Shown: in pieces, positions 46,865 through 56,335 of the stretch
Layout of the letters: each line of letters opens with the position of its first letter
How positions within the stretch are numbered: the first letter of the stretch is position 1
Assembly (NCBI GenBank): GCA_030604905.1
Contig: JAUVVA010000006.1
Span: 1-62,899, forward strand
Direction of reading: 5' to 3'
Source: Verrucomicrobiota bacterium
GTDB taxonomy: Bacteria > Verrucomicrobiota > Verrucomicrobiia > Opitutales > Opitutaceae
Length of the DNA: 62,899 bases
Position numbers and translations under genes: made by a program
The notes under the pieces: generated by a model
What the model was told of the DNA's origin: nothing
The model's input: the letters and a program-made list of their open reading frames with translations, nothing else
Databases searched by the model: none

Positions 46865-49732
46865 TTACGGTCTCTCCGTCCGCGCAGCGCCGACGACCGG
46901 GCCCTCGCCTCGCCCCCGCCCGCCGGCCGCGCCCGGGGCCCTCCGCGCCGTGGGGTCGACCGACGTCTCGACAAACCCCGCGTGACGATACGCGAGCAAA
47001 CAAGCCACCTGCGCGGCCACCCCCCTGAGCGCCGCCTCCGCATCCACCCCATGCGCGAGCGCCGCCTCGGCGTCCGCCACCGCGGCCCGCAGTCCCTCCG
47101 AGCAAAAGTGCGAAGCCCCGGTCCCCAGCCCGGCGAGCGCGCGCCGCAGCGCCAAGAGGTCCCCCGCGGCCCACGCCCCTCGGGCCCGCTCCAGCAGACC
47201 GGACGCCTCGCGAGCAAACTGGGCCAGCAGCTCCGCCGCATGCGTGGCGTCGCCCTCCAATCTCGCGACCAGCTCCGGCCAGTTGACGGCGGGAACGGCC
47301 GAGGCGGAGGTGCTCGCCAGCTGACGCGCGAGACATTCCGCGAGTTCCCTGGCCACGATCGGCTTGGTCAGGTAGTCGTTCATTCCCGCGGCCAAGCAGC
47401 GCTCGCGGTCTCCGATCAACGCGTTCGCGGTCAACGCCACGATGGGAACGGCCGGGTTGAAAAGCTCCGGGCCCGCCGACCGGATCGCGCGCGCCGCCTC
47501 GTAGCCGTCCATCTCCGGCATCTGGCAGTCCATGAGCACCAAGTCGTAGGGGGCGCGGGCGAGCGCGACCAAAACCTCGCGCCCATTCGCGACCACGTCC
47601 GCCCGATGCCCCAGGCGAGCGAGCATCGCCAAGGCGACCCGCTGGTTGATCGAGTTGTCCTCGGCGAGCAGGATGCGGGCCGAGACGCGCGCCGCCACCG
47701 GCGTCACCACCGGCGCGGGCTGCGCACACGGCGCCGCCAACACCCTGTCCAGAGCCTGGTTCAGGGCGGCCCGGCGCACCGGCTTGGAAAGCACGGCCGC
47801 GGCGCCCGGCAGCGCGGAGCGCCCCGCCAGCCCCACGAGAAACAAGATCGGCAGCGGCCGCGCCCGCCCCGACGCCGCCTGGGCCAGCTCCGCCGCCCCG
47901 GGGGCCCGTTGCGAAAGCAGAATCGCATCCGGCGGCACGTCCGTGGCGCCCAAGCCGTCGATCGCGGCCGCCACGGAGGCAAACAGCACGCACCGGGCCC
48001 CGCCCTCCTCAAGCAAACCCGCCGTGTGATCCGCCGTCGCACGGTGCGGCTCCACCAACCAGATACCCCGTCCGCGCCAAGGTGGCTGCACTGCCGGCGG
48101 ATCGTCCCTCCTCTCCCCCAAGGGCACGCTCAGCGTGAAGGTGCTGCCCACCCCCTCCCGGCTGCGCAGCTGGATGTCGCCCCCCATCAGACGCGCCAGT
48201 TGTCGCGAGATCGCCAGACCCAGCCCCGTGCCACCATGTCGGCGCGTCGTCGACGAATCCGCCTGGGTGAAGGGCTGAAACAACAACTTCGCCCGCTCCG
48301 GCGCGATCCCCTCCCCGGTGTCGGCGACGGCGAAGACGAAACACGGCGCCCGCCCCGCCTCCGCCTCCCGCCACACGCGCAACACCACGTCGCCGCGCCG
48401 CGTGAACTTCACCGCGTTGCCCACCAGATTGACGAGAATCTGCCGCAAGCGCCCCGGATCGCCCCGCACTCGCCGCGGCGTGCCCGGCGCCAGCACCGCG
48501 GCGATTTCCAAGCCCCTCTCATGCGCGCGCAGGGCCAGCAACTCGACCGTCTCCTCCACCACCTCCCCAAGGTCGAAGTAGATGTCCTCCAACTCCATCT
48601 TGCCCGCCTCGATCTTCGAGAAATCGAGCACATCGCTGACCAGATGGAGCAGGTTCTCGCCGCTCAGACGCGCGGTCTCGGCGAAGCCTCGCTGCTCGGG
48701 CGTCAGGATCGTGTCGAGCAGGAGCCCCACCATGCCCAGCACGCCGTTGATCGGCGTGCGGATCTCGTGGCTCATGTTCGCGAGGAAACTGCTCTTCGCG
48801 TAACTCGCGGCGGTCGCCTCCGCGGCGAGCGCGTTGGCCCGCTGGATCGCCTCGCTCAGGCGCAGGTTGGTCTCCTCGAGCTCGCGCTTCGACGCCTGCA
48901 AGGCCAGCTCGGCCTCCATCTGCAGGGTCACGTCGCTGCGCGTGCCGATCACCCGCAACGGCCGCCCGTCCGGCGCCCGCGCGACGACCTTCCCGCGATC
49001 GAGCATCCAACGCCAGGTTCCGTCCCGGGCACGCACGCGATGCCGGTTTTGATAGATCGGCGTCTCCCCGGAGAGATGCCGCCGCAGATCCCGCTGCATG
49101 TCCGGCAAATCCTCCGGATGGACCCGTCCGGACCATTCCGCGAGCTGGTCGGTGATCTCCTCCGCCGCGTAGCCCAGCATCGCCTTCCATCGCTCCGAGA
49201 AAAACACCCGGTCGCTCTCCGTATCCCAATCCCAGATGCCGTCGCCGGAGCCCTCCAGCGCGAAACGCCAGCGCAGCTCGTGCTCTCGCAACTTCTCGTC
49301 CTGCCGTCGCCGATCCGTGATATCCGTCTGGATGCCGATGAAGCCCTCGAGCCGCCCCTCCTCGTCGCGCACCGGATCGATCCGCGCATGGATCCAGTAA
49401 AGGGCTCCGTCCTTGTGGTAGTTGAGAATCTCCGCCTCGACCGACTCGCCGCGCAGACGCGCCGCCCGCAGCCGTGCCACCGTCTCCGGATCGGTGCCCG
49501 GGCCTTGCAGCACGGAGCCCGGGGAGCGCCCCAGCATCTCCGCGAGCGTGTAGCCGCATATCCGGGTGAAGCCGTCGTTTACCCAGATCACCAAGCCCGC
49601 GGGATCGGTGATGACCACGCCGTTGGTCGTCTTGCTCGCCACCAGCGCGAGCCGTCCATGCCCGCGCAACCGCGAGAGCGGCGAGGCCGACGCGGCGGCC
49701 GTGGCGGTCGACGAAGGTAAAGGAGCGGACAC
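46865..49732 (-). CDS. PAS-PAS hybrid histidine kinase with pseudo-receiver, receiver and degenerate HPt
   Basis: This 955-residue soluble hybrid kinase has two PAS/PAC units at about 25-150 and 150-290, then a coiled coil. HisKA follows ([19 protein letters not shown]) with a HATPase domain ([28 protein letters not shown]). A receiver-like domain (about 550-660) lacks the phospho-Asp, having [11 protein letters not shown], but keeps LSKP. The next receiver is intact ([17 protein letters not shown]). The end resembles an HPt domain, but the usual AHSLKG reads LAGLGTG near 875 with alanine in the histidine position. The GTG at 49732 is the only extended start; it lacks a ribosome-binding site. 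The ending is glycine/arginine-rich and disordered. Confidence 0.9.
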   Translation of the reverse strand: MSAPLPSSTATAAASASPLSRLRGHGRLALVASKTTNGVVITDPAGLVIWVNDGFTRICGYTLAEMLGRSPGSVLQGPGTDPETVARLRAARLRGESVEAEILNYHKDGALYWIHARIDPVRDEEGRLEGFIGIQTDITDRRRQDEKLREHELRWRFALEGSGDGIWDWDTESDRVFFSERWKAMLGYAAEEITDQLAEWSGRVHPEDLPDMQRDLRRHLSGETPIYQNRHRVRARDGTWRWMLDRGKVVARAPDGRPLRVIGTRSDVTLQMEAELALQASKRELEETNLRLSEAIQRANALAAEATAASYAKSSFLANMSHEIRTPINGVLGMVGLLLDTILTPEQRGFAETARLSGENLLHLVSDVLDFSKIEAGKMELEDIYFDLGEVVEETVELLALRAHERGLEIAAVLAPGTPRRVRGDPGRLRQILVNLVGNAVKFTRRGDVVLRVWREAEAGRAPCFVFAVADTGEGIAPERAKLLFQPFTQADSSTTRRHGGTGLGLAISRQLARLMGGDIQLRSREGVGSTFTLSVPLGERRDDPPAVQPPWRGRGIWLVEPHRATADHTAGLLEEGGARCVLFASVAAAIDGLGATDVPPDAILLSQRAPGAAELAQAASGRARPLPILFLVGLAGRSALPGAAAVLSKPVRRAALNQALDRVLAAPCAQPAPVVTPVAARVSARILLAEDNSINQRVALAMLARLGHRADVVANGREVLVALARAPYDLVLMDCQMPEMDGYEAARAIRSAGPELFNPAVPIVALTANALIGDRERCLAAGMNDYLTKPIVARELAECLARQLASTSASAVPAVNWPELVARLEGDATHAAELLAQFAREASGLLERARGAWAAGDLLALRRALAGLGTGASHFCSEGLRAAVADAEAALAHGVDAEAALRGVAAQVACLLAYRHAGFVETSVDPTARRAPGAAGGRGRGEGPVVGAARTERP

Positions 49733-50061
49733 CGCTGGAAGACATCGGCCCGACCCGCCCCCGCTTTAGGAGCTGGTTGAAATTAGAGTGCGCTTCGAAG
49801 AAAAGCCCCGACCGCGACGCGCCGCTCCGCAAAACGCTCGTCCCGCGCCTCCGAGCGGAAAAAGGCCCGGGCCGGCGATTCCCCTCACGGCGTTTCTCCC
49901 ACCTGCGCGTGCGGCGCCGGGCGGAAAGACGCGGAGCGCGCTCGTGAGTAGCTTGGGTGCGTCGTCACGCGCGCTCGCCCGCCGCCGCCCTTCGCCCTCG
50001 CGATCCCAGCCCGCCCACGCGTCGCACGCCCTCCCCCGCCCGATTCTCCGTCCCACCTGTC
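49733..50061. other. divergent intergenic region (329 bp)
   Basis: This region lies between the minus-strand hybrid kinase and the plus-strand host-attachment gene. It should contain promoters in both directions, and a relatively AT-rich spot (GTTGAAATTAGAGTGC) is near 49774. I see no gene, repeat or operator that can be defined. Confidence 0.4.
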
Positions 50062-50550
50062 ATGAATTCACACTACACCATCCTCGCCGATCACGCCCAC
50101 CTCCGCATTTTCACCGAACGCACCGAGACCGGCCAAGTCACGCCGACGCTCGAGGAAGTCTTCGCGGTCGACTTTCCCGAGGGCCGCCAAAGCTACACCG
50201 ACAACGAGTCCGACATGGCCGGCCGCTTCCAATACTCCAAACCCCACATGCGCGCCGCCGGCGCGCCCGGCGCCCGCAGCGGCATGTCGATCGACGAGCG
50301 CCTGCCCCTCCAGCGCGAGAGCGAACGCCGCAACGTGGGCGACGTCGCGCGCGAGATCGAAAGCTTCCTCAACCTCCGCCCCGAGGCCTCCTGGGACTTC
50401 GCCGCCGGCCCCACCTCGCACAACGCCATCCTCGACCGCCTCTCGCCGCCGGTCCGTTCCCGCCTCCGCTCCTCCCTCTCCAAGGACTTGGTCAATCAGC
50501 CGATCACCGACCTGCGCGAACGCTTCCGCCGCGCCGCCGTCCCGGCCTAG
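50062..50550 (+). CDS. host attachment protein family (PF10116-like)
   Basis: This 162-residue cytosolic protein fits the family named host attachment protein, first noted in Agrobacterium. YTILADHAHLRIFTER is the first strand. FLNLRPEASWDFAAGPTSHNAILDRLSPPVRSRLRSSLSKDLVNQPITDLRERF corresponds to the conserved C-terminal half with the KDL and P(I/V)xxL pattern. The real function of the family is uncertain; many members are in non-pathogens. The ATG at 50062 is used because the upstream frame is compositionally intergenic. Confidence in the family is moderate. Confidence 0.7.
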   Translation: MNSHYTILADHAHLRIFTERTETGQVTPTLEEVFAVDFPEGRQSYTDNESDMAGRFQYSKPHMRAAGAPGARSGMSIDERLPLQRESERRNVGDVAREIESFLNLRPEASWDFAAGPTSHNAILDRLSPPVRSRLRSSLSKDLVNQPITDLRERFRRAAVPA

Positions 50551-51192
50551 TCCGACAAGCTCCCCGCGGCTCGGGCCGTCCCGAGCCGCCCCGGGGCGGA
50601 AAAAGCCCCGGCCCCGCGCGCCCACTCCGGCGCGCGCCTTCGTTTGATCGCGCCGCCATCCGGCCCACGGCTCCGCGCGATTCTTTGCCGCTCCTGCGAG
50701 ATCGATCTTCGGACGAAAATACGCCGGAGCCGGTCCGCGAGCGAAACGCCCTCCTGCACCGTGGCGGCTCCCGCGCGAGCACCACGACGCCTGAGGCTTT
50801 GGACAAACGCCCCGCCGGGTGCGTCCCGGGGGCCCTGCGCTTCCACGCGGTTTTGGATCCGCGCCCCGCGATTGCTGCGCGAGGTTGCGCCAGCCGCAGG
50901 CCGCCCCAAACGCCCGCGGTCCGCCCGCGGACGTCCACGCATGCGCGGCAAACGCCAAACATCGCGCAGTTCCGCATGCCCCCGATGCGCTACACTCTTG
51001 GCGTGAACTCCACGCACTACGCGCTCGTCCCTTTGGCCCTCGGCCTGCCCTCCCTCGGGAGCGGCCTGCCGATGCACGAAGAAGGCGGCCGTCGCCCCCG
51101 AGTGCTGAATACCCGCTGAGGCTCCAGGCCTCCGCGCCCGCCTGAGCGCGCACTCCGCGCTCGTCACTCGTCGCGCCCGTCTCCTTTTCTTC
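50551..51192. other. intergenic region (642 bp) before the DASS transporter gene
   Basis: This stretch has no reading frame with recognisable protein features on either strand. GC-rich inverted segments stand near 50570-50610 (GGCTCGGGCCGTCCCGAGCC), which could terminate the upstream gene. An imperfect GCGTGAACTCCACGC repeat lies near 51000. The region is long for this genome and may hold promoters or an unrecognised small RNA. Confidence 0.45.
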
Positions 51193-52602
51193 ATGAACGC
51201 CATGCGTCGCACCGTTGTTCTACTCGCCGGTCTCGGCCTCTTTCTGCTCCCGCAGTTCCTCCCGCTTGAGGGGTTGAGCGCGGCGGGCGCCCTCACGCTC
51301 GGGCTCTTCCTCGCCGCGGGCCTGTTTTGGGTCTTCGAGCCGATTCCGATCTACGCCACCTCGCTGCTCGTCATCGGCGCGCAGCTGCTCTTCCTCAGCA
51401 AGGACGCCCCGCTCGTCGCCGCCTTCTCCTTTCCCTACCCGGCGCAGGAGGCCGTCGCCTCCTCCCGTTTCATGGGCACCCTCGCCCATCCGATCCTCAT
51501 TCTCTTCCTCGGCGGATTCATGCTCGCCGAGGCCGCCTCCAAATACGGCGTCGAGAAGGGCCTCACCCGGATGATGCTCGCCCCCTTCGGTCGCAAGCCC
51601 TCGCACGTGCTGCTCGGGCTCATGCTCGCCACCGCCACGCTCTCGGCCTTCATGAGCAACACCGCCACCACCGCGATGATGATCACCGTCATCGCGCCGA
51701 TCATCGCGGTGCTCGCCCCGGAGGATCGCTTCCGCGTCGCCCTCGCCCTCGCCATCCCCACCGCGGCCAACCTCGGCGGCATGGCCACCCCCATCGGCAC
51801 CCCGCCCAACGCCGTCGCGCTCGGCGCCCTCGCCAGCCAGGGCACCCTCATCCCCTTCTCCACCTGGATGGCCCTCGCCGTCCCCCTCACCGTCGTCTCG
51901 CTCGCACTCGCCTGGTGGCTGCTGCTCAAGCTCTACCCCGCCCGCGAGAAGGAGATCGCCCTCGACCTCACCGGGCGCTTCGACCGCAGCCGCCCCGCCC
52001 TCCTCCTCTACGCGGTCGGCGGCCTCACCGTCGTCCTCTGGCTCACCGAGGCGCTCCACGGCGTGCCCAGCACCCTCACCGCCTTCATCCCCATCGCGCT
52101 CCTCCCCGCCCTCGGCGTCATCGGCAAAAAAGAGATCCGCAACCTCTCCTGGGAAGTGCTCTGGCTGGTCGGCGGCGGCATCTCGCTCGGCAATTCCCTC
52201 CAGGACACCGGCCTCGCCAACTGGATGATCAACCTCGTCAACTGGGGCTCGCTCGGCCCCGTCGCCATCCTCTCCGGCTTCACCATCCTCAGCATCCTGC
52301 TGGCCAACTTCCTCTCCCACACCGTCACCACCGCCCTGCTCGTGCCCATCGCGATCAGCCTCGGGACCTCGGGCGTGCTCGGCGGCGCCGGCTCCGTGGC
52401 CTTCATCGCCATCGGCGTCGCCCTCGCCTCCAGCTTCGGCATGTCGCTGCCCATCTCCACCCCGCCCAACGCCATCGCCATCGCCACCGGCATGGTCACC
52501 ACCCCGCAGATGGCGCGCGTCGGCGTGGTCATGGCCGTCGCCGGTTTCTTCATCACCCTGCTCGCCGCGCTCTTCTTCTGGCCCCTGATCCTATCCCAAT
52601 GA
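51193..52602 (+). CDS. DASS/SLC13 family anion-Na+ symporter
   Basis: This 469-residue inner-membrane transporter of the divalent anion:Na+ symporter family has about 11-13 helices. The two SNT-type motifs are SNTATTAMM near residue 155 and SHTVTTALL near 376. Both are followed by proline-rich loops, GTPPNAVAL and STPPNAIAIATGMV, which hold the dicarboxylate and Na+ sites in VcINDY-type proteins. The substrate is likely a C4 dicarboxylate, citrate or sulfate; this cannot be separated here. The stop overlaps the response regulator start (ATGA), so transport and signalling genes are coupled. The start MNAMRRTVVLLAGLGLFLL is at the ATG 51193. Confidence 0.95.
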   Translation: MNAMRRTVVLLAGLGLFLLPQFLPLEGLSAAGALTLGLFLAAGLFWVFEPIPIYATSLLVIGAQLLFLSKDAPLVAAFSFPYPAQEAVASSRFMGTLAHPILILFLGGFMLAEAASKYGVEKGLTRMMLAPFGRKPSHVLLGLMLATATLSAFMSNTATTAMMITVIAPIIAVLAPEDRFRVALALAIPTAANLGGMATPIGTPPNAVALGALASQGTLIPFSTWMALAVPLTVVSLALAWWLLLKLYPAREKEIALDLTGRFDRSRPALLLYAVGGLTVVLWLTEALHGVPSTLTAFIPIALLPALGVIGKKEIRNLSWEVLWLVGGGISLGNSLQDTGLANWMINLVNWGSLGPVAILSGFTILSILLANFLSHTVTTALLVPIAISLGTSGVLGGAGSVAFIAIGVALASSFGMSLPISTPPNAIAIATGMVTTPQMARVGVVMAVAGFFITLLAALFFWPLILSQ

Positions 52603-53096
52603 AAACCGAACTCGTGATCCTCTGCGTGGACGATGAGCCCGGCGTGCTCGACGCCGTGGTCCGCGACCTCGCCCCTTTCGAAAGCGGCTTTCGCGTCGAA
52701 GCCGCCAACTCCGCCGCCGAGGCCCGCGCGCTTGTCGCCGGCCTCCCCGCCCGCCACCGCGCGCTCGCCCTCGTCCTCTGCGACCACCGCATGCCCGACG
52801 AGACCGGCACCGACTTCCTCATCGCCCTCAATCGCGACGCCGCCACCAAGCCCGCCCGCAAGGTCCTCCTCACCGCCCAGGCCGGCCACGAGGACACCAT
52901 CCGCGCCCTCAACCTCGGCGGCCTCGACCACTACATCGCCAAGCCCTGGACGCCCGAGGCCCTCCGCGCCGTCGTGCGCGAGCAGTTGACGAGCTACGTC
53001 CTCGAACGCCAGCTCGACCCCCTGCCCTACCTCGCGCTGCTCGACACCGCCCGCCTCACCGAGGCCCTCGGCCGCCGCAACCCCGGCGACGAATGA
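52599..53096 (+). CDS. response regulator (REC-only)
   Basis: This 165-residue single receiver protein has the acidic pair at Asp11-Asp12 in LCVDDEPGVLDAV. Phospho-Asp62 is in LVLCDHRMPDETGTDFL, Thr is in VLLTAQAG and Lys in IAKPWTPEALRAVV. The C-terminus ends with about 20 residues of linker and no output domain. The CDHRMPDxTG form is characteristic of receivers that precede or pair with cyclic-nucleotide-domain kinases. It overlaps the transporter by four bases upstream and the kinase by four bases downstream (ATGA), so the three genes form one translation unit. Confidence 0.92.
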   Translation: MKTELVILCVDDEPGVLDAVVRDLAPFESGFRVEAANSAAEARALVAGLPARHRALALVLCDHRMPDETGTDFLIALNRDAATKPARKVLLTAQAGHEDTIRALNLGGLDHYIAKPWTPEALRAVVREQLTSYVLERQLDPLPYLALLDTARLTEALGRRNPGDE

Positions 53097-54520
53097 GCCG
53101 CCCGCCCGAGCCGCCCCCCGAGCCGCCATCCCCCGGCGGCGGCGAACTCGTCTCGCGCCTGCGCGTGCTGGTCGACGCCGCGCCCGCCCTGCGCGCCCTC
53201 GTCACCACCCACGCCACCGGCGAGGCGCTCCTGCGCGAGGGCGAGGCCAACGAGGTCCTCTTCGTCCTGCTCGAAGGCGAGGTCGCGCTTTTCAAGGCCG
53301 CGGCCGGCGAAGCCCCGCTGCGCGTCTCGACCCACGGCCCGGGCGACATCCTCGGCGTCAACTCCGTCGCCACCGGCCAGCCCGCCTTCACCACCGCGAG
53401 AGTCCTCCGCCCCACGCGCTGCCTCGCCCTCGCGCCCGAGGCCCTCGCCCGCCTGCCCGCCGAGCAACCCGAGCTGCACGGCCTGCTCCAACGCCTCACC
53501 ACCGCCAACCTGGCCGACCGCTACCGCTCGGCCGTCACGCTCCAGCTCAATCTCGCCCGCGCCAACGCCGAGCTCACCGAGACGAGAAACCAGCTCGTGC
53601 ACCGCGAGAAGATGGCCGTCCTCGGCCAGCTCGTCGCCGGCCTCGCCCACGAGCTCAACAACCCCGCCGCCGCCCTCGCCCGCCAGCGCGACCACGTGGC
53701 CGAGACCCTCGCCGGCCTCTGCGCCCACGTGCTGCCCGAGGGCTGGCGCGACTACTGGACGGCCGGAGAAACCGCCCCGCCCGCCGCGGGAGATCCGGCC
53801 GCGCGCGTCCGCCTCGAACGGCTCGAAAGCGCCCGCCCCGACCTGCCCCGCGCCCTCCTGCGCCGCCTCGCCGCCCTGCCCGAGGCGCTCGCCGCTCCGC
53901 TCTTGCCGCCACGCGGCGCCACCCAGCCGCCGCCGCCCGCCGCCGCCCGCCTCGCGGTCTTCGAGCTCGCCTACCTCCTCCACTCCCAGCGCGCCGCCAC
54001 CGCCCAGATCAGCCACCTCGTCGCCAGCCTCAAGACCTACGCCCGCCCCGCCTCCTCCAGCGTCGAGCGCATCGACCTGCGCGAAAACATCGAGGGCACG
54101 CTCCGCATCCTCGGCCCCGCCCTCGAGGGCACCGAGCTCGGCGTCGACCTCCAGTCCGGCCTCGGCGTCAAGGCCCGCCCGGGCGACCTCAGCCAGGTAT
54201 GGACAAACCTGATACGCAACGCGCTCGAGGCCGCCGGTCCCGGCAAACCCCTGCGTGTGGTCGCGCGCCCCGTCGACGGCGGCGCGGCCGAGGTCGCCGT
54301 GATCGACCGCGGCCCGGGCGTGCCGCCCGCCCTGCGCGAGAAGATCTTCGAGCTCAACTACACGACCAAAACCGGCCGCGAAAACTTCGGCCTCGGCCTC
54401 GGCCTCTCGATCACGAGCAGCCTCGTGGCCCAGCATGGCGGCGAGCTGCGCCTCGAGGACACGCCCGGAGGCGGCGCCACCTTCGTGGTGCGCCTGCCCC
54501 TGGCCGCCCCGGCCTCCTAA
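53093..54520 (+). CDS. histidine kinase with N-terminal cyclic-nucleotide-binding-like domain
   Basis: This 475-residue soluble kinase has a proline-rich start, then a cNMP-binding-like fold at about 25-125 (LREGEANEVLFVLLEGEVALFKAA, GPGDILGVNSVATGQPAFTTARVL). The usual phosphate-contacting Arg-Ser/Thr-Ala of cAMP sites (E...L...RSA) is not present; AFTTA stands there, so binding of cAMP is doubtful. Next is HisKA with His186 in GLAHELNNPAAALARQ, a proline/alanine linker, then HATPase (NLIRNALEAA, DRGPGVP, NFGLGLGLSIT). It is the last gene of the transporter-regulator-kinase set. The signal may be ligand or redox and is unknown. Confidence 0.9.
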   Translation: MSRPPEPPPEPPSPGGGELVSRLRVLVDAAPALRALVTTHATGEALLREGEANEVLFVLLEGEVALFKAAAGEAPLRVSTHGPGDILGVNSVATGQPAFTTARVLRPTRCLALAPEALARLPAEQPELHGLLQRLTTANLADRYRSAVTLQLNLARANAELTETRNQLVHREKMAVLGQLVAGLAHELNNPAAALARQRDHVAETLAGLCAHVLPEGWRDYWTAGETAPPAAGDPAARVRLERLESARPDLPRALLRRLAALPEALAAPLLPPRGATQPPPPAAARLAVFELAYLLHSQRAATAQISHLVASLKTYARPASSSVERIDLRENIEGTLRILGPALEGTELGVDLQSGLGVKARPGDLSQVWTNLIRNALEAAGPGKPLRVVARPVDGGAAEVAVIDRGPGVPPALREKIFELNYTTKTGRENFGLGLGLSITSSLVAQHGGELRLEDTPGGGATFVVRLPLAAPAS

Positions 54521-54554
54521 CCCGAGCCGGTCCGCCCCACTTCGTGTCGGCCGG

Positions 54555-55643
54555 CTAACGCGGGCTCAGGGCCTCCGCCGGCACGGGCGCAAACTCGCGG
54601 CAATCCTCCAACCAGGCCTCGACCAGCGGCATCTCCTCGGGCTTCACCAGCCCCGCGCCGGCCATCGCGTCCCAGCAGCGGTGCACGTTGTTCATCAGCT
54701 CCCCCGGCCCCGCGCGCAGGGACAGGCCCTCGAGCAGCACCCGGATCTCGTCGTTGCGCAAATAGCCCACGCACTCGTCCTCGAAGTCGCGCATCAGACT
54801 GTGCTCATTGCGCAGCTGGTGCACGTCGGCGGCGTGAAACTCCAGCTCGTGGCCCAGCTCCCAGAGACAACGCTGCGCGACAAAACTTCGCCAGATGTCG
54901 GTCATGCGGAAGGAACAATGGCTCGGCAGATAGAGCAGCGGGAAGACATCGCTCCACCACCAGGTGTTCTGGCTGTTGAAGGGACACCACACCCCCGCGG
55001 GCAACATCACGCTCGCCCGGTCCTCAAAGGTGAAATCGTGGTCGAGCACGAGCCGCCAGATCGCGTCCACGTCGGGCGAGCCGTCCGCCAGGCCCTGCTG
55101 GATCGGGGCCTCCACCCGGACCGCCTCCTCGCCCAGCGCGAAGCGATCGGTGAGACGCTGGCGCACGTGGTCGAGCGGCAGACCGCGCGGCCAGATGGCC
55201 TGCTTGGTGTAGAGCGAATACACGTTGGCCCAGCCGGAGGCCGAGGGCTCGTGGGGCAGCAGGCGGCGCGCCTCGATCTCGCGGTCGCGCGGGGCCCAGC
55301 GCGAGGTGGGCGCGTTGTCGTCGTCCGTCTCGTAGAGGCGGGTGCAGCCGCGCGCCATGGCGAGCAGGTAGCCGAGGTTTTTGCGCGCGTAGTGCCGCTC
55401 GGGCAGCGAACCGGCGAGGCGGAAGGGCAGCTCGCGCTGGTTGGAGATCGGCACCAGCTCGGCGGGATCGAGCTCGAAGTGGGCCGGGCCCTTGCGATCG
55501 CCCACCACCACCCAGGAAAAGGCGTGGCGACGCGCCTCCTCGGCCAGACGCCGCATGCAGTCGGTCGGCGGCTGGATCGAGGTGACGACGATCATCGTGT
55601 CGGAGCCGTCGGAGGAGAGGGTGCGGTCTTGGGGAGTGTTCAT
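54555..55643 (-). CDS. STELLO-like glycosyltransferase family protein (DUF288)
   Basis: This 362-residue protein begins MNTPQDRTLSSDGSDTMIVVTSIQPPTDCMRRLAEEARRH. It contains ISNQRELPFRLAGSLPERHYARKNLGYLLAMARGCTRLYETDDDNAPT, a GT-like nucleotide-sugar site with a DDD acidic run. VWCPFNSQNTWWW and PLLYLPSHCSFRMTDIWRSFVAQR are conserved in the DUF288/STELLO group. STELLO proteins in plants act on cellulose synthase complexes, and bacterial versions probably act on cell-surface polysaccharides. There is no signal peptide. The ATG overlaps the stop of the upstream glycosyltransferase by four bases, so the two genes work together. Confidence 0.82.
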   Translation of the reverse strand: MNTPQDRTLSSDGSDTMIVVTSIQPPTDCMRRLAEEARRHAFSWVVVGDRKGPAHFELDPAELVPISNQRELPFRLAGSLPERHYARKNLGYLLAMARGCTRLYETDDDNAPTSRWAPRDREIEARRLLPHEPSASGWANVYSLYTKQAIWPRGLPLDHVRQRLTDRFALGEEAVRVEAPIQQGLADGSPDVDAIWRLVLDHDFTFEDRASVMLPAGVWCPFNSQNTWWWSDVFPLLYLPSHCSFRMTDIWRSFVAQRCLWELGHELEFHAADVHQLRNEHSLMRDFEDECVGYLRNDEIRVLLEGLSLRAGPGELMNNVHRCWDAMAGAGLVKPEEMPLVEAWLEDCREFAPVPAEALSPR

Positions 55644-56335
55644 CGGGATCGGGCGAGTTCGAACATGATCCGCAGCGACTCTCGCACGGCGCTGCGGCCG
55701 ACCTTGGGCTGGTCGTTGACGTAGACGAAGGGCACCTCGATCCACCGGAAGGCGTGCATCATGTGCCGGATCTCCGTCTGGAAAAAGTTCGCGCGACTGC
55801 GCACGCCGCGCTCCACCACGTGCTCCAGCGCGTTGCGCGCGAAGCACTCGTAGCCGCCGGTCATGTCGGTCATGCGGCTGCCGAGAAACACCCGCGCCAT
55901 CACCGTGCCGCCGTAGCTGAGCACGCGGCGCGTGAGCGGGCTGTCGTGCCCGCCGCCGCGCGCGAAGCGCGTGCCTCCCGCGAACTCGTAGCCGGCCTCC
56001 ATCGCCGCGATGAACTCCGGGATCTTCTCCGGCGGATGGCTGAAACCTGCGTCCATCTCCAGGATCCACTTCGCCCCGCTCGCCAGCGCCGCCCGGTAGC
56101 CGGCGAAGTAGGCGTCGACCACGCAGCGGTTCTCCGGCGCCCAGAGGGCGTGGAAACGCGGGTCGCGCCGCGAGTGCGCCTCGACCAGCCCGCGCGTGTT
56201 GTCGCGCGACACCTTGTCGAGCACGCCAAACCAGAGGTCGTCCGGGCCCATCCGCCCGGCCACCTCCCGCATCAACGCGGTGACGGTGTCGGCCTCGTTG
56301 CCCAGCGGGGTGACGATCGCGAGTCTAGTTTTCAT
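55640..56335 (-). CDS. family 2 glycosyltransferase
   Basis: This 231-residue GT-A fold enzyme of the polyprenyl-phosphate mannosyltransferase-like group starts with MKTRLAIVTPLGNEADTVTALMREV. The acidic motif ILEMDAGFSHPPEKIPEFIAAM replaces the usual DADLQHPP(E). GGTRFARGGG and MTGGYECFARNALEHVV follow. ETEIRHMMHAFR-type residues with FVYVNDQPKVGRS complete the active site. There are no C-terminal membrane helices. It overlaps the adjacent membrane protein and the DUF288 gene by four bases on each side. The acceptor is probably a lipid-linked or protein-bound glycan, by inference. Confidence 0.9.
   Translation of the reverse strand: MKTRLAIVTPLGNEADTVTALMREVAGRMGPDDLWFGVLDKVSRDNTRGLVEAHSRRDPRFHALWAPENRCVVDAYFAGYRAALASGAKWILEMDAGFSHPPEKIPEFIAAMEAGYEFAGGTRFARGGGHDSPLTRRVLSYGGTVMARVFLGSRMTDMTGGYECFARNALEHVVERGVRSRANFFQTEIRHMMHAFRWIEVPFVYVNDQPKVGRSAVRESLRIMFELARSR

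Noticed and set aside
50504-50977. A 157-codon minus-strand frame in the gene-free region
   Set aside because: It is arginine- and glycine-rich, has no recognisable motif and is typical of chance open frames in GC-rich DNA.
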